Made by a program: the position numbers and the translations under genes. The notes beneath the pieces are model-generated. The model ran no database searches. It was not told where the DNA came from and saw nothing but the letters and a program-made list of their open reading frames with translations. 64,000 nucleotides of DNA, from assembly GCA_037481615.1 (NCBI GenBank), contig JBBFLI010000005.1; one strand, written 5' to 3'. This document shows positions 53,140 to 62,246 of the stretch, piece by piece. Positions within the stretch are counted from its first letter, which is position 1. Each line of letters starts with the position of its first letter. The stretch comes from SpSt-501 sp037481615. Its GTDB lineage: Bacteria > Desulfobacterota > Desulfobacteria > Desulfobacterales > SpSt-501.

Positions 53140-53574
53140 GGGCGGGAGTGTTCGATCGGCTGGTGAGCGCTACCTTCCGGCGGCTGCTCGATCCGGAGAT
53201 GCCGCATTTGAGCCGGGTTTCCCCTCGGCCATGATCGCCATCATGGCGATCGTTTCGGCGCTTCTCGCTCTCACGGGGTCGGGCCGTGCCGCCGTTCGCG
53301 GCGACCTGTTTGTAGAGGGCAACAACGTGCGGGTGCTGGTGACGGGGCTTTTCCTTTTCGGGTGGGCCTTTTGCATCCCCATCCTGGGCTTTTTCGTCGC
53401 CGGCGTCACGGCGATCACTTTGATGGCTTTCTGCCTTGCAAGGGCCCGAAGGCGAATCCCGCTCTCCGCACTCCCGGGCTGGGTGTCCTGATCGCCGCCG
53501 GCGAAGCGACCTTTTTCCACCTCATCTTCACCCGGCTGCTCCATCTCCTGCAGCCCGAAGGCTGGTTCTTCTGA
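53140..53574 (+). pseudogene. tctB: Degenerate tctB (small permease subunit)
   Basis: Frame 53231-53491 gives MIAIMAIVSALLALTGSGRA, two or three hydrophobic segments and ITLMAFCLARA; the continuation EATFFHLIFTRLLHLLQPEG, with the family-like end, lies in another frame (to 53574). The pattern fits the TctB small permease, here after tctA rather than before it. It appears broken by at least one frameshift. No TctC binding protein is seen. Confidence 0.65.
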
Positions 53575-53679
53575 GGCCCAAGGGCGAGGGGATCCCTCCG
53601 CCGCCCCTGTCTCCCTGCCGGCCTGTCACCCGCCCCACGTTCAAAGATCCCCCCTGCGTGGCGCGGAGGAAAAGCGTGA

Positions 53680-54378
53680 TCAGACGGACAAATAGCGGGA
53701 TTGGACTTCCCGGTTTTCGAGAAGTTCGCGGCGGGAGCCTTGAAAGCGGATCACGCCCTTGTCGATGACGTAGCCGCGATCCGACAGGGTGAGCGCGAAG
53801 CGGGCGTTCTGCTCGGAGAGAAGAATGGGGATCTCGTGCTTGATCCCGGCGATGACCCGGCCGAGCTCCTCCACAATGACGGGGGCGAGCCCCTCGCAGG
53901 GCTCATCCAAGAGAAGAAGAAGCGGGTTGCCGACGAGCGCCCGGGCGATGGCGAGCATCTGCTGCTCGCCGCCTGAAAGGTTTCCCCCCTTGCGACGTTT
54001 CAGGCGGGCGAGAAGCGGGAAGGCCTCGAAGACCCGCTCGAGGGTCCAGGCATGCTGCCCCGGTCGCGCCGGTAGGGCCGCGACCTCGAGGTTTTCCCGG
54101 ACACTCAGTCCGGCGAAGATCCGACGGTCTTCGGGCACGAGCGCAAGCCCGCGCCGCACCGACTCGTAGACCGGTCGGCCGGTGATTTCGACGCCGTTGA
54201 AAAAAACGCGGCCCGAGCGGGGCGGGACGACCCCGAGAATGCCCTTGAGGGTGGTCGACTTCCCCGCCCCGTTTCGCCCCAGCAGGCAGACGATCTCCCC
54301 GGGCCTCACCTCGAGGGAGACCCCCTGGAGGGCGTGGCCGTCTCCGTAATAAACGTGGAGCTCATGCACGCTCAGCAT
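53680..54378 (-). CDS. livF: Branched-chain amino acid ABC transporter ATP-binding protein LivF
   Basis: 232 residues. LLGRNGAGKSTTLKGILGV is Walker A, LSGGEQQMLAIARAL the signature, LLLLDEPCEGLAP the Walker B. Length and the LivF-type C-terminus agree. It overlaps livG by 17 bases and is the last gene of the cluster. Confidence 0.95.
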   Translation of the reverse strand: MLSVHELHVYYGDGHALQGVSLEVRPGEIVCLLGRNGAGKSTTLKGILGVVPPRSGRVFFNGVEITGRPVYESVRRGLALVPEDRRIFAGLSVRENLEVAALPARPGQHAWTLERVFEAFPLLARLKRRKGGNLSGGEQQMLAIARALVGNPLLLLLDEPCEGLAPVIVEELGRVIAGIKHEIPILLSEQNARFALTLSDRGYVIDKGVIRFQGSRRELLENREVQSRYLSV

Positions 54379-55135
54379 CGAGACTCCCCCCGAGATACGC
54401 CTGGCGCACCGCCGGGTTCGCGCGGATTTCCTCCGGGGTGCCCTGGGCGAGCAGGCTTCCCTGGTTCAGCACGAAAATCGTCTGGGCGACGGAAAAGACG
54501 ACCTTCATGTCGTGCTCGGTCACAAAGAAGGTGATCTCGGAACGCTCGGCCAGCTCCTGGATCAGACGGATCATGCGCTCGGTTTCTTCCGGGTTCATCC
54601 CGGCGGTCGGCTCATCGAGCAGGACGAGACGGGGCCGGCAGGCGAGCACGATGGCGATCTCGATCAGCCGCTTGTCGCCGTAGGCGAGGGTGGACACTTC
54701 GCGGTGCGACTGGCCGGCGAGGCCGAGGCGCTCGAGAATCGCCAAGGCCTCCTCGACGAGGTTCTTTTGCGAGGCAAGCGATCGCCAGAAGGAAAAGCTC
54801 ATCCCGTGCATCACGGCCAGCGGGGCGAGCACGTTTTCGAGTACCGTGAGGGCGGGGAAGATGTTCGTGATCTGAAACGAGCGGAGCAGCCCGAGTTTCA
54901 CCAGCTTGTGCGGGGGAACCCCGGTGATGTCGCGGCCTTCGAAGAAAACCCGCCCGCGCGTGGGGCGGTACCTTCCCGAAACGACATTGTAGAAGGTGGT
55001 CTTCCCCGCGCCGTTCGGCCCGATGAGCGCGCAGAGCCTGCCTCGCGGGATCTCGAGGGAAACGTCGTTCAGAGCCTGGAATTTCCCGAAGCTGCGGCTC
55101 AGCGACTCGACCCGCAGGATGATCGGCGCGCTCAT
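54362..55135 (-). CDS. livG: Branched-chain amino acid ABC transporter ATP-binding protein LivG
   Basis: 257 residues from the ATG at 55135, which overlaps the livM stop (ATGA). ALIGPNGAGKTTFYNVVSG is Walker A, LDEPTAGMNPEETERMI the LivG-type Walker B, and RSFQITNIFPALTVLENVL is typical. The open frame reads back to 55642 within livM but that is antisense-like noise. Confidence 0.95.
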   Translation of the reverse strand: MSAPIILRVESLSRSFGKFQALNDVSLEIPRGRLCALIGPNGAGKTTFYNVVSGRYRPTRGRVFFEGRDITGVPPHKLVKLGLLRSFQITNIFPALTVLENVLAPLAVMHGMSFSFWRSLASQKNLVEEALAILERLGLAGQSHREVSTLAYGDKRLIEIAIVLACRPRLVLLDEPTAGMNPEETERMIRLIQELAERSEITFFVTEHDMKVVFSVAQTIFVLNQGSLLAQGTPEEIRANPAVRQAYLGGSLDAERA

Positions 55136-56097
55136 GAACGGGGCCTCCCGCGGGACCTGGCGGCGAGAAACAGGAGGCTCCCCAGAACGCCGCGCGGAAA
55201 GGCAAGCACGAGGACGATCAGGATCGCCCCGAGGAAAATCATCCAGTTGGTCGTGTAGGCGGTGATCAGGTGCTCGAGAACGTAGAAGATGGCGGCGCCG
55301 ACGGCCGGGCCGAAGAGCACCCCCGAGCCGCCCAGGATGGTCATCAGCACGGCTTTGCCTGAAAAGGACCAGTGGAGCATTTCGGGAGAGGCGATGCGGT
55401 TGAAGAGGGCGAAAAGGACACCGGCGACGCCGGCCAGGGTGCCCGCGACCACGAAGGCGCAAAGCCGCACGGCCCGCACGTCGGCCCCGACGAAAGAAAG
55501 CCGCTGCGTGTTCTCGCGGATCGAGCGCAGCATCAGCCCGAAGGGGGAGTCCACCATGCGTTGGAGCAGAAGCGCCCCGAGGACGGTCACGCTGAGGACG
55601 AGAAAGTAAAAGTGGCGCGGGTCGGCGAGCGAACCTTGCCAAAAGAAAAGATCGAGCGGCGGCAGAGTGAACCCCCCCAGCCCGTCGCTTCCCCCCGTGA
55701 CGCTTCTCCAGTTGTGCGCCACGGTGAAGAGCATCATCCCGAAGCCGAGGGTCAGAATGGCGAAGTAGATCTCATCCCGCCGCACGCAGAACCAGCCGAT
55801 CACGAAGGAAAGCACGGCCGAACCGGCGAACGCCGCGGCGAAGGCGCTCCAGAGCGAGGAAGGCCCGTGAAGGAGGCTCAGGACCGCCAGATAGCCTCCG
55901 GCCCCGAAGATCCCCGCCTGGCCGAAGGAGAGCAGCCCCGTATAGCCGAAGAGCAGGTTGAAGCTCATGGCAAAGAGGCTCATCGTCAGGATCTCGGTCA
56001 GGATCAGGATCCCGTAAGTGCTGAGAAAAACCGGCGCGGCCATCAGAAACGCGGCCGACGCGGCGGCCGCCAGCGCGCCGGCTCGCCCGCCCCTCAT
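55132..56097 (-). CDS. livM: Branched-chain amino acid ABC transporter permease LivM
   Basis: 321 residues, multi-helix. NLLFGYTGLLSFGQAGIFGA and NTQRLSFVGADVRAVRL are LivM motifs; the C-terminal half carries ILGGSGVLFGPAVGAAIF. It starts one base after the livH stop. Confidence 0.94.
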   Translation of the reverse strand: MRGGRAGALAAAASAAFLMAAPVFLSTYGILILTEILTMSLFAMSFNLLFGYTGLLSFGQAGIFGAGGYLAVLSLLHGPSSLWSAFAAAFAGSAVLSFVIGWFCVRRDEIYFAILTLGFGMMLFTVAHNWRSVTGGSDGLGGFTLPPLDLFFWQGSLADPRHFYFLVLSVTVLGALLLQRMVDSPFGLMLRSIRENTQRLSFVGADVRAVRLCAFVVAGTLAGVAGVLFALFNRIASPEMLHWSFSGKAVLMTILGGSGVLFGPAVGAAIFYVLEHLITAYTTNWMIFLGAILIVLVLAFPRGVLGSLLFLAARSRGRPRS

Positions 56098-56098
56098 C

Positions 56099-56959
56099 TC
56101 AACTCTCCGTTCCGAAGAGCCCGCGCGGCCGGAGAAGCAGGATCGCCGCCAGGAGCATGTAAGGGAGGGCCATCTGCAGCTGGGGGAAAAAGGTGGTGCC
56201 GAAGGAGTGGAGCAGCCCCAGGACCAGGGCGCCGACGAAAGCGCCGGGGAAGCTCCCCATGCCGCCGATCACGACCACGATGAAGCTCTCGATGATGATC
56301 CGCTCCCCCATGGCGGGACCGACACTCTGATGGGGCGCGGCAAGCGCTCCACCGACGGCCGCAAGCCACGCCCCGAAGGCGAAGACCGCCGTGAAGAGGA
56401 GCGGCACGCGGACGCCCGCGATCTCGGCCATTTGACGGTCCATGGCGGCCGCGCGCAGCAGTTTCCCCCAAAGGGTGAAGTTGAAAAAGGCCCACAGGCC
56501 GATGCCGACGAGGGGCCCGAGGATCACGAGGAACAGGCGGTAGAGGGGATAGCTTCGGGAAAGGAGCGGAACCGACCCGGCGAGCGCATCGGGCGGGTGG
56601 ACGACATGATAGGCCGCCCCCCAGATCAGCCGCACGCCGTCGTCGAGAAAAAGCATCAGCCCGAAGGTGAGCAGAAGCTGCAGGCTGACATCCTTGCCGT
56701 AAAGGGGGCGCAGGAGGAATCGTTCGACCAGGACCGAAAGCAGAGCGACCAAGGGCGGCCCCAGAATCAAGCCGGTCCAGAAGGATCCCGTCCAGCGCAC
56801 GAACTGCAGGCAGAGGTAGGCCCCCAGCATGAACAGGGAACCGTGGGCGAAATTGAGCACCCCCATGACCCCGAAGACGGTCGTGAGCCCCATGGAGATG
56901 AGAAACAGAAGCATCCCCCAGGAGAGCCCGTTCAACAGGTTGGCGAAGAAGGCTTCCAA
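56099..56959 (-). CDS. livH: Branched-chain amino acid ABC transporter permease LivH (TTG start)
   Basis: 286 residues from TTG (GAGG eight bases ahead). LLNGLSWGMLLFLISMGLTT at the N-terminus and IESFIVVVIGGMGSFPGAFV near the end are LivH signatures. It pairs with LivM to form the channel. Confidence 0.94.
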   Translation of the reverse strand: MEAFFANLLNGLSWGMLLFLISMGLTTVFGVMGVLNFAHGSLFMLGAYLCLQFVRWTGSFWTGLILGPPLVALLSVLVERFLLRPLYGKDVSLQLLLTFGLMLFLDDGVRLIWGAAYHVVHPPDALAGSVPLLSRSYPLYRLFLVILGPLVGIGLWAFFNFTLWGKLLRAAAMDRQMAEIAGVRVPLLFTAVFAFGAWLAAVGGALAAPHQSVGPAMGERIIIESFIVVVIGGMGSFPGAFVGALVLGLLHSFGTTFFPQLQMALPYMLLAAILLLRPRGLFGTES

Positions 56960-57058
56960 AAATCCGCCTCGGGCGCGTTCCGGTCGCTCCCCGGCGGGGG
57001 GCGGAGCCGAGCTTCTCTCGCCCCCCCGCGGGACGGGATCGAGGACCGCGCGGGAGGT

Positions 57059-58282
57059 TCAGTTCATCTTGCAGCCCGTCTCGGCGACGGGCGGCGTGAT
57101 CTCGTCCCCGGTGAATCTGCGGATCGGTTTGAGGATCCGGATCGGGTAGTTCGGATCGGCCGCCGTCAACCCCCAGGCGCCGTCGGTCAGGGCCTGGTGG
57201 TCCTCGGGGCGGATCGTGATCTTGCCGACCGGGAGCTCGAGCGTAAGCCCCCGCAGCCCTTCGACGATTTTTTCCTTGTCCGTGGACTTCACCTTCTCGG
57301 CCGCGGCGGCATAGGCTTTCACGGCCGCGTAGGCCCCGTGCGCGTTGTAGGAGGGGTAGGCGTTGTAGCGCTTATGAAAGGCCTCGACGAAAGCCTTGTT
57401 GACGGGGGTGTCGTTGGCCAGGAACCAGTAACGCGTTCCGACCCAAATGCCCGTCGGCATCTTGTCCTTGAGGGCGTAGAGCACTTCGGTCGCCGCTCCC
57501 AGGGTCATGAGGATATCGCGCTTGCCGTCGAAGAAACCCATGTCCGAAGCCTGGCGCACGAAGTCGATGAGGTTTCCGCCCCAGAGCGAGATCAGCACCC
57601 CCTCGGCCTTGGAGTTCATGATCTTCGTGATGTAAGAGGAGAAATCGGTCGTCGCCGCGGGCGAGAAGGCGAGCTCCGCCTGGGGGAGGAAGACGGCGCC
57701 GGGCTTTTTGCGCGAGAGGTACTTCTGGAAGTATTCCCAGGACTGATGCCCGAATGAGTAGTCCGGCCCCGCCGTGGTCCAGGTTTTGGCCTTCATGTCG
57801 GCGGCGATGGCCGAGGCCATGGCGATGTTCTGGTTGATGTTGAGCGATATCCGGAAGGTGTAGCGGTTGCATTTCGCGCCGGTGACATCGGGGGTCGCGG
57901 CATGGGTGATGATGAGCGGCGTCTTCAGCTCCGTCATGACCGGGGCGACCGCCGAGGCGACCCCGCTCGAGTCGAGTCCCATCACCACGTCCGCGCCGTT
58001 TTCGAATACGTGCTTGCGGATCACACGGATGCCCACATCGGGTTTCCCGGCGGTGTCTTCGAAGAAAGACTCAACCTTCCTCCCCAGAACGCCGCCCTTC
58101 GCGTTCAGCTCGTCGATTGCAAGCTCCGCTCCCTGCTTGGCGAACTGCCCGTAGGTGGCGAAGGGCCCGGACATGATGTAGGCGAAGCCGATCTTGACCG
58201 GCTTGTCGGCCGCAAGGCCGATCCCGGCAAAGAAAACCACGACCAGGAGAACCAGCACCGGTGCAAAGCTCTTCCTCTTCAT
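57059..58282 (-). CDS. livK: Branched-chain amino acid-type substrate-binding protein (LivK family)
   Basis: 407 residues. A signal peptide (LVLLVVVFFAGIGLAADK) is followed by VKIGFAYIMSGPFATYGQFA, the standard start of type I periplasmic binding proteins, and LDSSGVASAVAPVMTELKTP. The ligand may be an amino acid or another small amide/aromatic, since this family is broad. AAGGAG precedes the ATG. The binding protein is the first gene of the operon, 100 bases before livH. Confidence 0.93.
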   Translation of the reverse strand: MKRKSFAPVLVLLVVVFFAGIGLAADKPVKIGFAYIMSGPFATYGQFAKQGAELAIDELNAKGGVLGRKVESFFEDTAGKPDVGIRVIRKHVFENGADVVMGLDSSGVASAVAPVMTELKTPLIITHAATPDVTGAKCNRYTFRISLNINQNIAMASAIAADMKAKTWTTAGPDYSFGHQSWEYFQKYLSRKKPGAVFLPQAELAFSPAATTDFSSYITKIMNSKAEGVLISLWGGNLIDFVRQASDMGFFDGKRDILMTLGAATEVLYALKDKMPTGIWVGTRYWFLANDTPVNKAFVEAFHKRYNAYPSYNAHGAYAAVKAYAAAAEKVKSTDKEKIVEGLRGLTLELPVGKITIRPEDHQALTDGAWGLTAADPNYPIRILKPIRRFTGDEITPPVAETGCKMN

Positions 58283-58383
58283 GCTGCGCTCCTTTCTCCG
58301 GTTCGCCCGCCTGACCGGCAGGATGCCGTCGTTGCTGAATCCCGAACGGGTCGGTCTCCGAACCGCTTTTCCGTCCCGATCCC

Positions 58384-58410
58384 GTTATAAAAGGACCCGG
58401 CGTTTGTCAA
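58384..58410 (-). promoter_or_regulatory. Possible promoter of the liv operon
   Basis: On the minus strand TTGACA (58405-58410), 15 bases, TATAAC (58384-58389). Both boxes are near consensus but the spacing is two bases short. It lies about 100 bases before the livK ATG. Confidence 0.45.
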
Positions 58411-58570
58411 TGGGTGCAATGGTAGCGTGATTCCCCGGGTTGGCTTGCCGAGGTTCAAAGCGGCGGGAAGCGGCTCTTTCAGGAACAGGGGAACCGGCCA
58501 TGTTTCCGCACCGTCCGGTCCCTTCTGCGTTCGGCGCCAGGCTTTCCCCGGGGGCGGCATTTTGCGCCCG

Positions 58571-59350
58571 TCAGGGCGACTTGCGGACAAAGCGATCATA
58601 GAAGGCCTCTACGATCGCAAGGAAGTCCTCGGGGAGGCGTTTTCGCACCTCGGAGGCGATTTCTTCCTGGACGCCGCCGAAGAAGGCCTCGGCGATCCCG
58701 CCGGCGATGCAGGCCTGGGTATCGGCATCGCCCCCCAGGGATACCGCGTTGCGGATGGCGTCCTCGACGCTTTTCGCCTTGAGAAAGCAGATGATCGCCT
58801 CGGGTACACTCCCCGGGGCGGACCACACGGGACCGGGATTTTCCCGGATCTTCTTTAGACTCCGGTCGAGCCGATAGCCAAAACGCCCGCTGATCTCTTC
58901 GCGGATCTCTTTCTTTTCGGCGCCGGTTCTCGCAAGAAACACGGCCAAGGCCGCGGCCTGGGCCCCCTTGATCCCGTCGGGGTGGTTGTGGGTCACCTCG
59001 GCGCTGCGTTTGGCTTCGGCAAGCACCTGCTCCACGGAATCGCAGGCGAAACCGACCGGCGAGACGCGCATGGCGGAGCCGTTTCCCATGCTGCCGTAAG
59101 GGCCCTGGTCGTCACGGAACGCCCAGGACCGGAAGCTCTGTCCGTAGCCGCGACGGGGGTGGGCCCGGGCGAAGCGCCGGTAGGCCTCCGCGTAATCTCC
59201 CCCCCGAAGCAGGCAATCGGCCGTCGCCACGGTCAGCACGGTATCGTCCGTAAAATCCGATAACTTGGTGAAGAGCGGAAAATCCTTTCTCGTCGTCGGC
59301 GCCATCTCGTAGATTGCGCCGATCATGTCGCCGGCAATCGCTCCCAGCAT
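58571..59350 (-). CDS. ADP-ribosylglycohydrolase family protein (DraG-like)
   Basis: 259 residues. GAIAGDMIGAIYEMA and LSDFTDDTVLTVATAD give the first magnesium ligands, GNGSAMRVSP and THNHPDGIKGA the middle of the fold, and LGGDADTQACIAGGIAEAFF the last metal motif. It would remove ADP-ribose from protein or another acceptor. No ADP-ribosyltransferase partner is visible. GGAGG sits ahead of the ATG. Confidence 0.9.
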   Translation of the reverse strand: MLGAIAGDMIGAIYEMAPTTRKDFPLFTKLSDFTDDTVLTVATADCLLRGGDYAEAYRRFARAHPRRGYGQSFRSWAFRDDQGPYGSMGNGSAMRVSPVGFACDSVEQVLAEAKRSAEVTHNHPDGIKGAQAAALAVFLARTGAEKKEIREEISGRFGYRLDRSLKKIRENPGPVWSAPGSVPEAIICFLKAKSVEDAIRNAVSLGGDADTQACIAGGIAEAFFGGVQEEIASEVRKRLPEDFLAIVEAFYDRFVRKSP

Positions 59351-59388
59351 CCTTCCATACCTCCTGCTTTGACTTCCGGCTTTCCCAC

Positions 59389-59410
59389 AAAAAAAGGGGC
59401 CGCCGCCCCC
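59389..59410 (-). terminator. Terminator with no gene behind it (minus strand)
   Basis: Minus-strand GGGGC-GGCG-GCCCC followed by TTTTTTTG. It would stop transcription coming from the right, but the DNA there holds only mobile-element remnants, so its gene has probably been lost. Confidence 0.55.
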
Positions 59411-59580
59411 GATGCAGGCATACCTTTCAGGACTTCTCCGTAGGATATATCAACCTCGTAATATTAACAGTCAACAATCGTGTAATGGCTTTTTTGTCAT
59501 ATAAACTTAACTGCCAGTTTACAAAATAACTTCAGCTAGTGTCCATTTACGGAAATAACTAGCTAAATTGCATAAAAAAA

Positions 59581-59683
59581 GCGCATTTTGTAGTGGACCT
59601 TCTTTGCTTCTGATAGTATAACGATAGCGTCTAAGCAATCGATATCACTATCAAAATGAAGAAAGGGCCACCACAAAATGCGC
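59581..59683. repeat. Imperfect 37-bp inverted repeat (fold-back hairpin) at a transposase start
   Basis: Left arm 59581-59617, right arm 59647-59683; 30 of 37 positions pair, with a 29-base loop. The outermost 11 bases (GCGCATTTTGT) pair perfectly. The right arm contains the putative ribosome site (GAAAGGG) and the ATG at 59678 of the transposase remnant. Confidence 0.8.
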
Positions 59684-60691
59684 GAAAAGAGCAAAAAAAA
59701 CAACTGCCGCTGATGCACCTCAGCACCGATCATCCCCAAGCCCGGGAACTGGAAGCCATCAGCCGGATTCTGAAATTTTAATATACCATAACCGCCTTGT
59801 TCATCAAGACCTCTGCCAAGGCCGGGAGCTGAGCGCTACCGGGGCCAACGGGATGAGCGCCGAGCAGGTGCTGCGCGCGGCCGTCGTCAAGCAGATGTTC
59901 GAGTACAGTTATGAACTGCTGCCGTTTCACCTGATGGACTCCATCTCGCCGCGGGCGTTTTGCCGTATCGGCATAGCCGATAAAGGCTTCAAGAAATCGG
60001 CCATTGCATAGAACATCAATGGGCTATGCCACTGCGGCGATCCCGGTGGCAAAGAACGACGCCGGCATAGAAGGCCTGGCCTTGGCCGCCGAACTGGAGC
60101 GCTATGTCGACCTGAGTCGTCAAGTGATCGATCAGACCGAGCGCCGCGTGCTCCAGGGCGAGCAGGTCCCGGCGGCGGAGAAGATCGTATCGATCTTCGA
60201 GCCCCACACCGACATCATCGTCAAGGACCGTCGGGAGACCTACTACGGCCGCAAGGTGTGTCTGTGTGTGGGGGCCTCCAACCTGATCACCGACTGTGTG
60301 ATCACCGAGGGCAACCCGGCCGATACCGAGCTGACGCTCACCATGCTGGACCGGCAGCGGGAGATTTATGGACGCTACCCGCTGAAAGTGGCTCTGGATG
60401 GGGGATTTGCTTCCAAAGGCCAACTTGGCCGCCGCCAAAGAGCGAAAGATCAAGGATGTGTGTTTTGCCAAGAAGCGTGGGCTGCACGTCGAAGCGATGT
60501 GCCGCAGCCAGTGGGTCTACGACCGCCTGCGGCGCTTCCGCGCGGGGGTGGAATCGGTGATCTCCTGGATCAAGCGCTGTCTAGGTTTTGACCGCTGCAC
60601 CTGGAAGGGACGGCGCTCTTTTGAAAGCTACGTGTGGCTGTCCACGGTCACGGCCAACCTGATGACCTTGGCCCGGGCCAATGCAGTATAA
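59678..60691 (+). pseudogene. Broken ISNCY-type transposase
   Basis: Pieces of one transposase are found in changing frames: MREKSKK then QLPLMHLSTDHPQARELEAI (59701-59780), GMSAEQVLRAAVVKQM and SPRAFCRIGIADKG (to about 60005), a TAG, an apparent internal deletion near 60020, then IFEPHTDIIVKDRRETYYGR and NPADTELTLTMLDRQREIYG (to about 60410), a frameshift, and CFAKKRGLHVEAMCRSQWVY with WIKRCLGFDRCTWKG (to 60691). The order and motifs are those of the ISNCY group. At least three frameshifts, a stop and a deletion make it inactive. Confidence 0.8.
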
Positions 60692-60856
60692 AGATCTTCC
60701 GAAATGCAGAAATTCGATGCTCAACAGGTGAGCCTCATCCCGACATAGCCGAAACTGAGAAAATTCTGCTGTCATCGCTCATTTGAAATTGAACCGTCCG
60801 TGTTCGACGCAATCCCATGCGTTTTTTGTCGAACCGGCCAAGCCAAAAATGCCGCT

Positions 60857-60988
60857 TTATGGATGGGCACTAGCATAGCCTTGCCGCTGATCGCTTTTCT
60901 GCCACGGCTCAGCACCCAGAACGCGACTGCGCTCGACTTTCATGGCTTCATTGATGAGGATGGAAACCGCGGCCTCCAGGCCCTGCAT
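60857..60988 (-). pseudogene. IS256-family transposase, N-terminal scrap
   Basis: On the minus strand 43 residues read MQGLEAAVSILINEAMKVER, then SRVLGAEPWQKSDQRQGYAS, followed by a stop. The spacing of NEAMK, ERS, LGA and the GYA end matches the start of IS256/Mutator-type transposases. In-frame codons upstream (AGHHRANG) extend it to about 61015. The rest of the element is gone. It lies opposite to the neighbouring remnants. Confidence 0.65.
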
Positions 60989-61071
60989 ACCGTTGGCGCG
61001 GTGGTGCCCGGCCGGGGATCCTCAAAATCCACCCGCCCGGGGACCCCCTTTGCTCTGATGGCTCACAATAA

Positions 61072-61362
61072 AATTACAGAAAGAACGTTACACTAACCAG
61101 AACCGGGGAAGACCGAATTTTCCCAATTTCCTATGAGACAGCCCGGATGATAGTGGCCAAGGCTGGTAAAATGGTCGGTGTTCCCCTCCGGCCTCACGAT
61201 CTGCGCCGGTACGCTGCCACCTATGCCTCCCGCTCCGGCGTTCCCATCGAAATTGTCAGTAAGGTGATCCTGCGACATTCAAACCTCTCGGCCACCCAGC
61301 GTTACCTCGGAAAGATTACCGACACCGTGGCCATGAGATGGATTGAAAATCTGTATGCCTAA
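61072..61362 (+). pseudogene. Tyrosine recombinase/integrase, C-terminal fragment
   Basis: Open from 61072 after a stop. LTRTGEDRIFPISYETARMI, then LRPHDLRRYAATYASRSG (the HxLRR box), VILRHSNLSATQRYLGKIT with the catalytic His and Tyr. These are the last 95 or so residues of an integrase; the N-terminal half is absent. Might be the trace of an integrated element. Confidence 0.75.
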
Positions 61363-61370
61363 AATGCAAC

Positions 61371-61398
61371 GGGGTGGTCCTGTTTCCGGGGCCACCCC
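61371..61398. repeat. Short GC hairpin after the recombinase fragment
   Basis: GGGGTGG (61371-61377) pairs with CCACCCC (61392-61398) over a 14-base loop. No run of T follows on either strand. It lies just past the recombinase stop and could be a terminator remnant or part of a recombination site. Confidence 0.4.
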
Positions 61399-61571
61399 TA
61401 ATTGCCGGTGATTGAGGCATTGAACCTCAAGTTTTCAGAAGTCGGATATGGTATCCTTCGCTGTCAATATCGCCACAATAAATCGAAATTATGTCTTAAT
61501 GATATGTACCAAAAAAATAAAGGCAGAGCAAATTTAGCCCTGCTTGCTAATCTGAGAATTAAAAAAATTTT

Positions 61572-62246
61572 CTAACTTTTCATAATTTTTCTCCGACTGT
61601 ACCCCGCAAGTCCAAATAACCCTGCAGCTAAAAGAACTATTGTGGCAGGCTCCGGAACTGGGGCCACCTTAACATTATCAAGTCGCGTGGTATCGTTTAT
61701 GACAGCGAGATAATCCCCTTGTATCAAAAAACCAGTTATTTTCTTGATTGCCTCTTCAAAGCCAAGGCTGCTACCAACAACCTTAAAATTGTTTGGGGTA
61801 ATGTCAACACTTAAGGAAGTCCATTGCCCAATGGGTGGATTAGATGGCATAATCCATCCAAGATAAATTCCATCACCTAAATTTTCTAAATCGAATACGA
61901 CTGTTGGGAAGTTAGAGTTAAAGTCATAATTTTGGCCTGAAGGTTCTTCGATGTAAATATCAAACTTAACGGTACCACCAACATACTGAGTAAAATCTCC
62001 AGACCAAGACGGAGGAGCCATAAAAAGCCAGGCCCTTGAACCCGTGTCCGTCGCTGAAATATAACCGCCTGGATTTCCGCCAGTCGCATTAAATTGAAAA
62101 TTACTCACACTTCCAGCTTGGGTTGCATAAGCTGTCCAGGCTTCAGCGCTGGAATCGAAAGCGCTTATGAATGTAGCTTTGGAATGAAATGGAATAATCA
62201 AACAACAAAACAATAAGATTAAAATGAAAACCAACGTTCTTTTCAT
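61572..62246 (-). CDS. PEP-CTERM sorting domain protein
   Basis: 224 residues, much lower in GC than the first 59 kb. A signal peptide (about 4-24, LVFILILLFCCLIIPFHSKA) is followed by a beta-rich body with aromatic and Asn residues (AWLFMAPPSWSGDFTQYVGG) and ends in VPEPATIVLLAAGLFGLAGY plus SRRK, the PEP-CTERM motif, hydrophobic helix and basic stop. Such proteins are processed by exosortase and go to the surface or matrix. AAAAGGAGG precedes the ATG. No exosortase gene is in the window. Confidence 0.9.
   Translation of the reverse strand: MKRTLVFILILLFCCLIIPFHSKATFISAFDSSAEAWTAYATQAGSVSNFQFNATGGNPGGYISATDTGSRAWLFMAPPSWSGDFTQYVGGTVKFDIYIEEPSGQNYDFNSNFPTVVFDLENLGDGIYLGWIMPSNPPIGQWTSLSVDITPNNFKVVGSSLGFEEAIKKITGFLIQGDYLAVINDTTRLDNVKVAPVPEPATIVLLAAGLFGLAGYSRRKIMKS

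Noticed and set aside
60800..61096. 98-residue plus-strand open frame
   Set aside because: No family pattern; the minus strand shows an IS256 transposase scrap in the same place.
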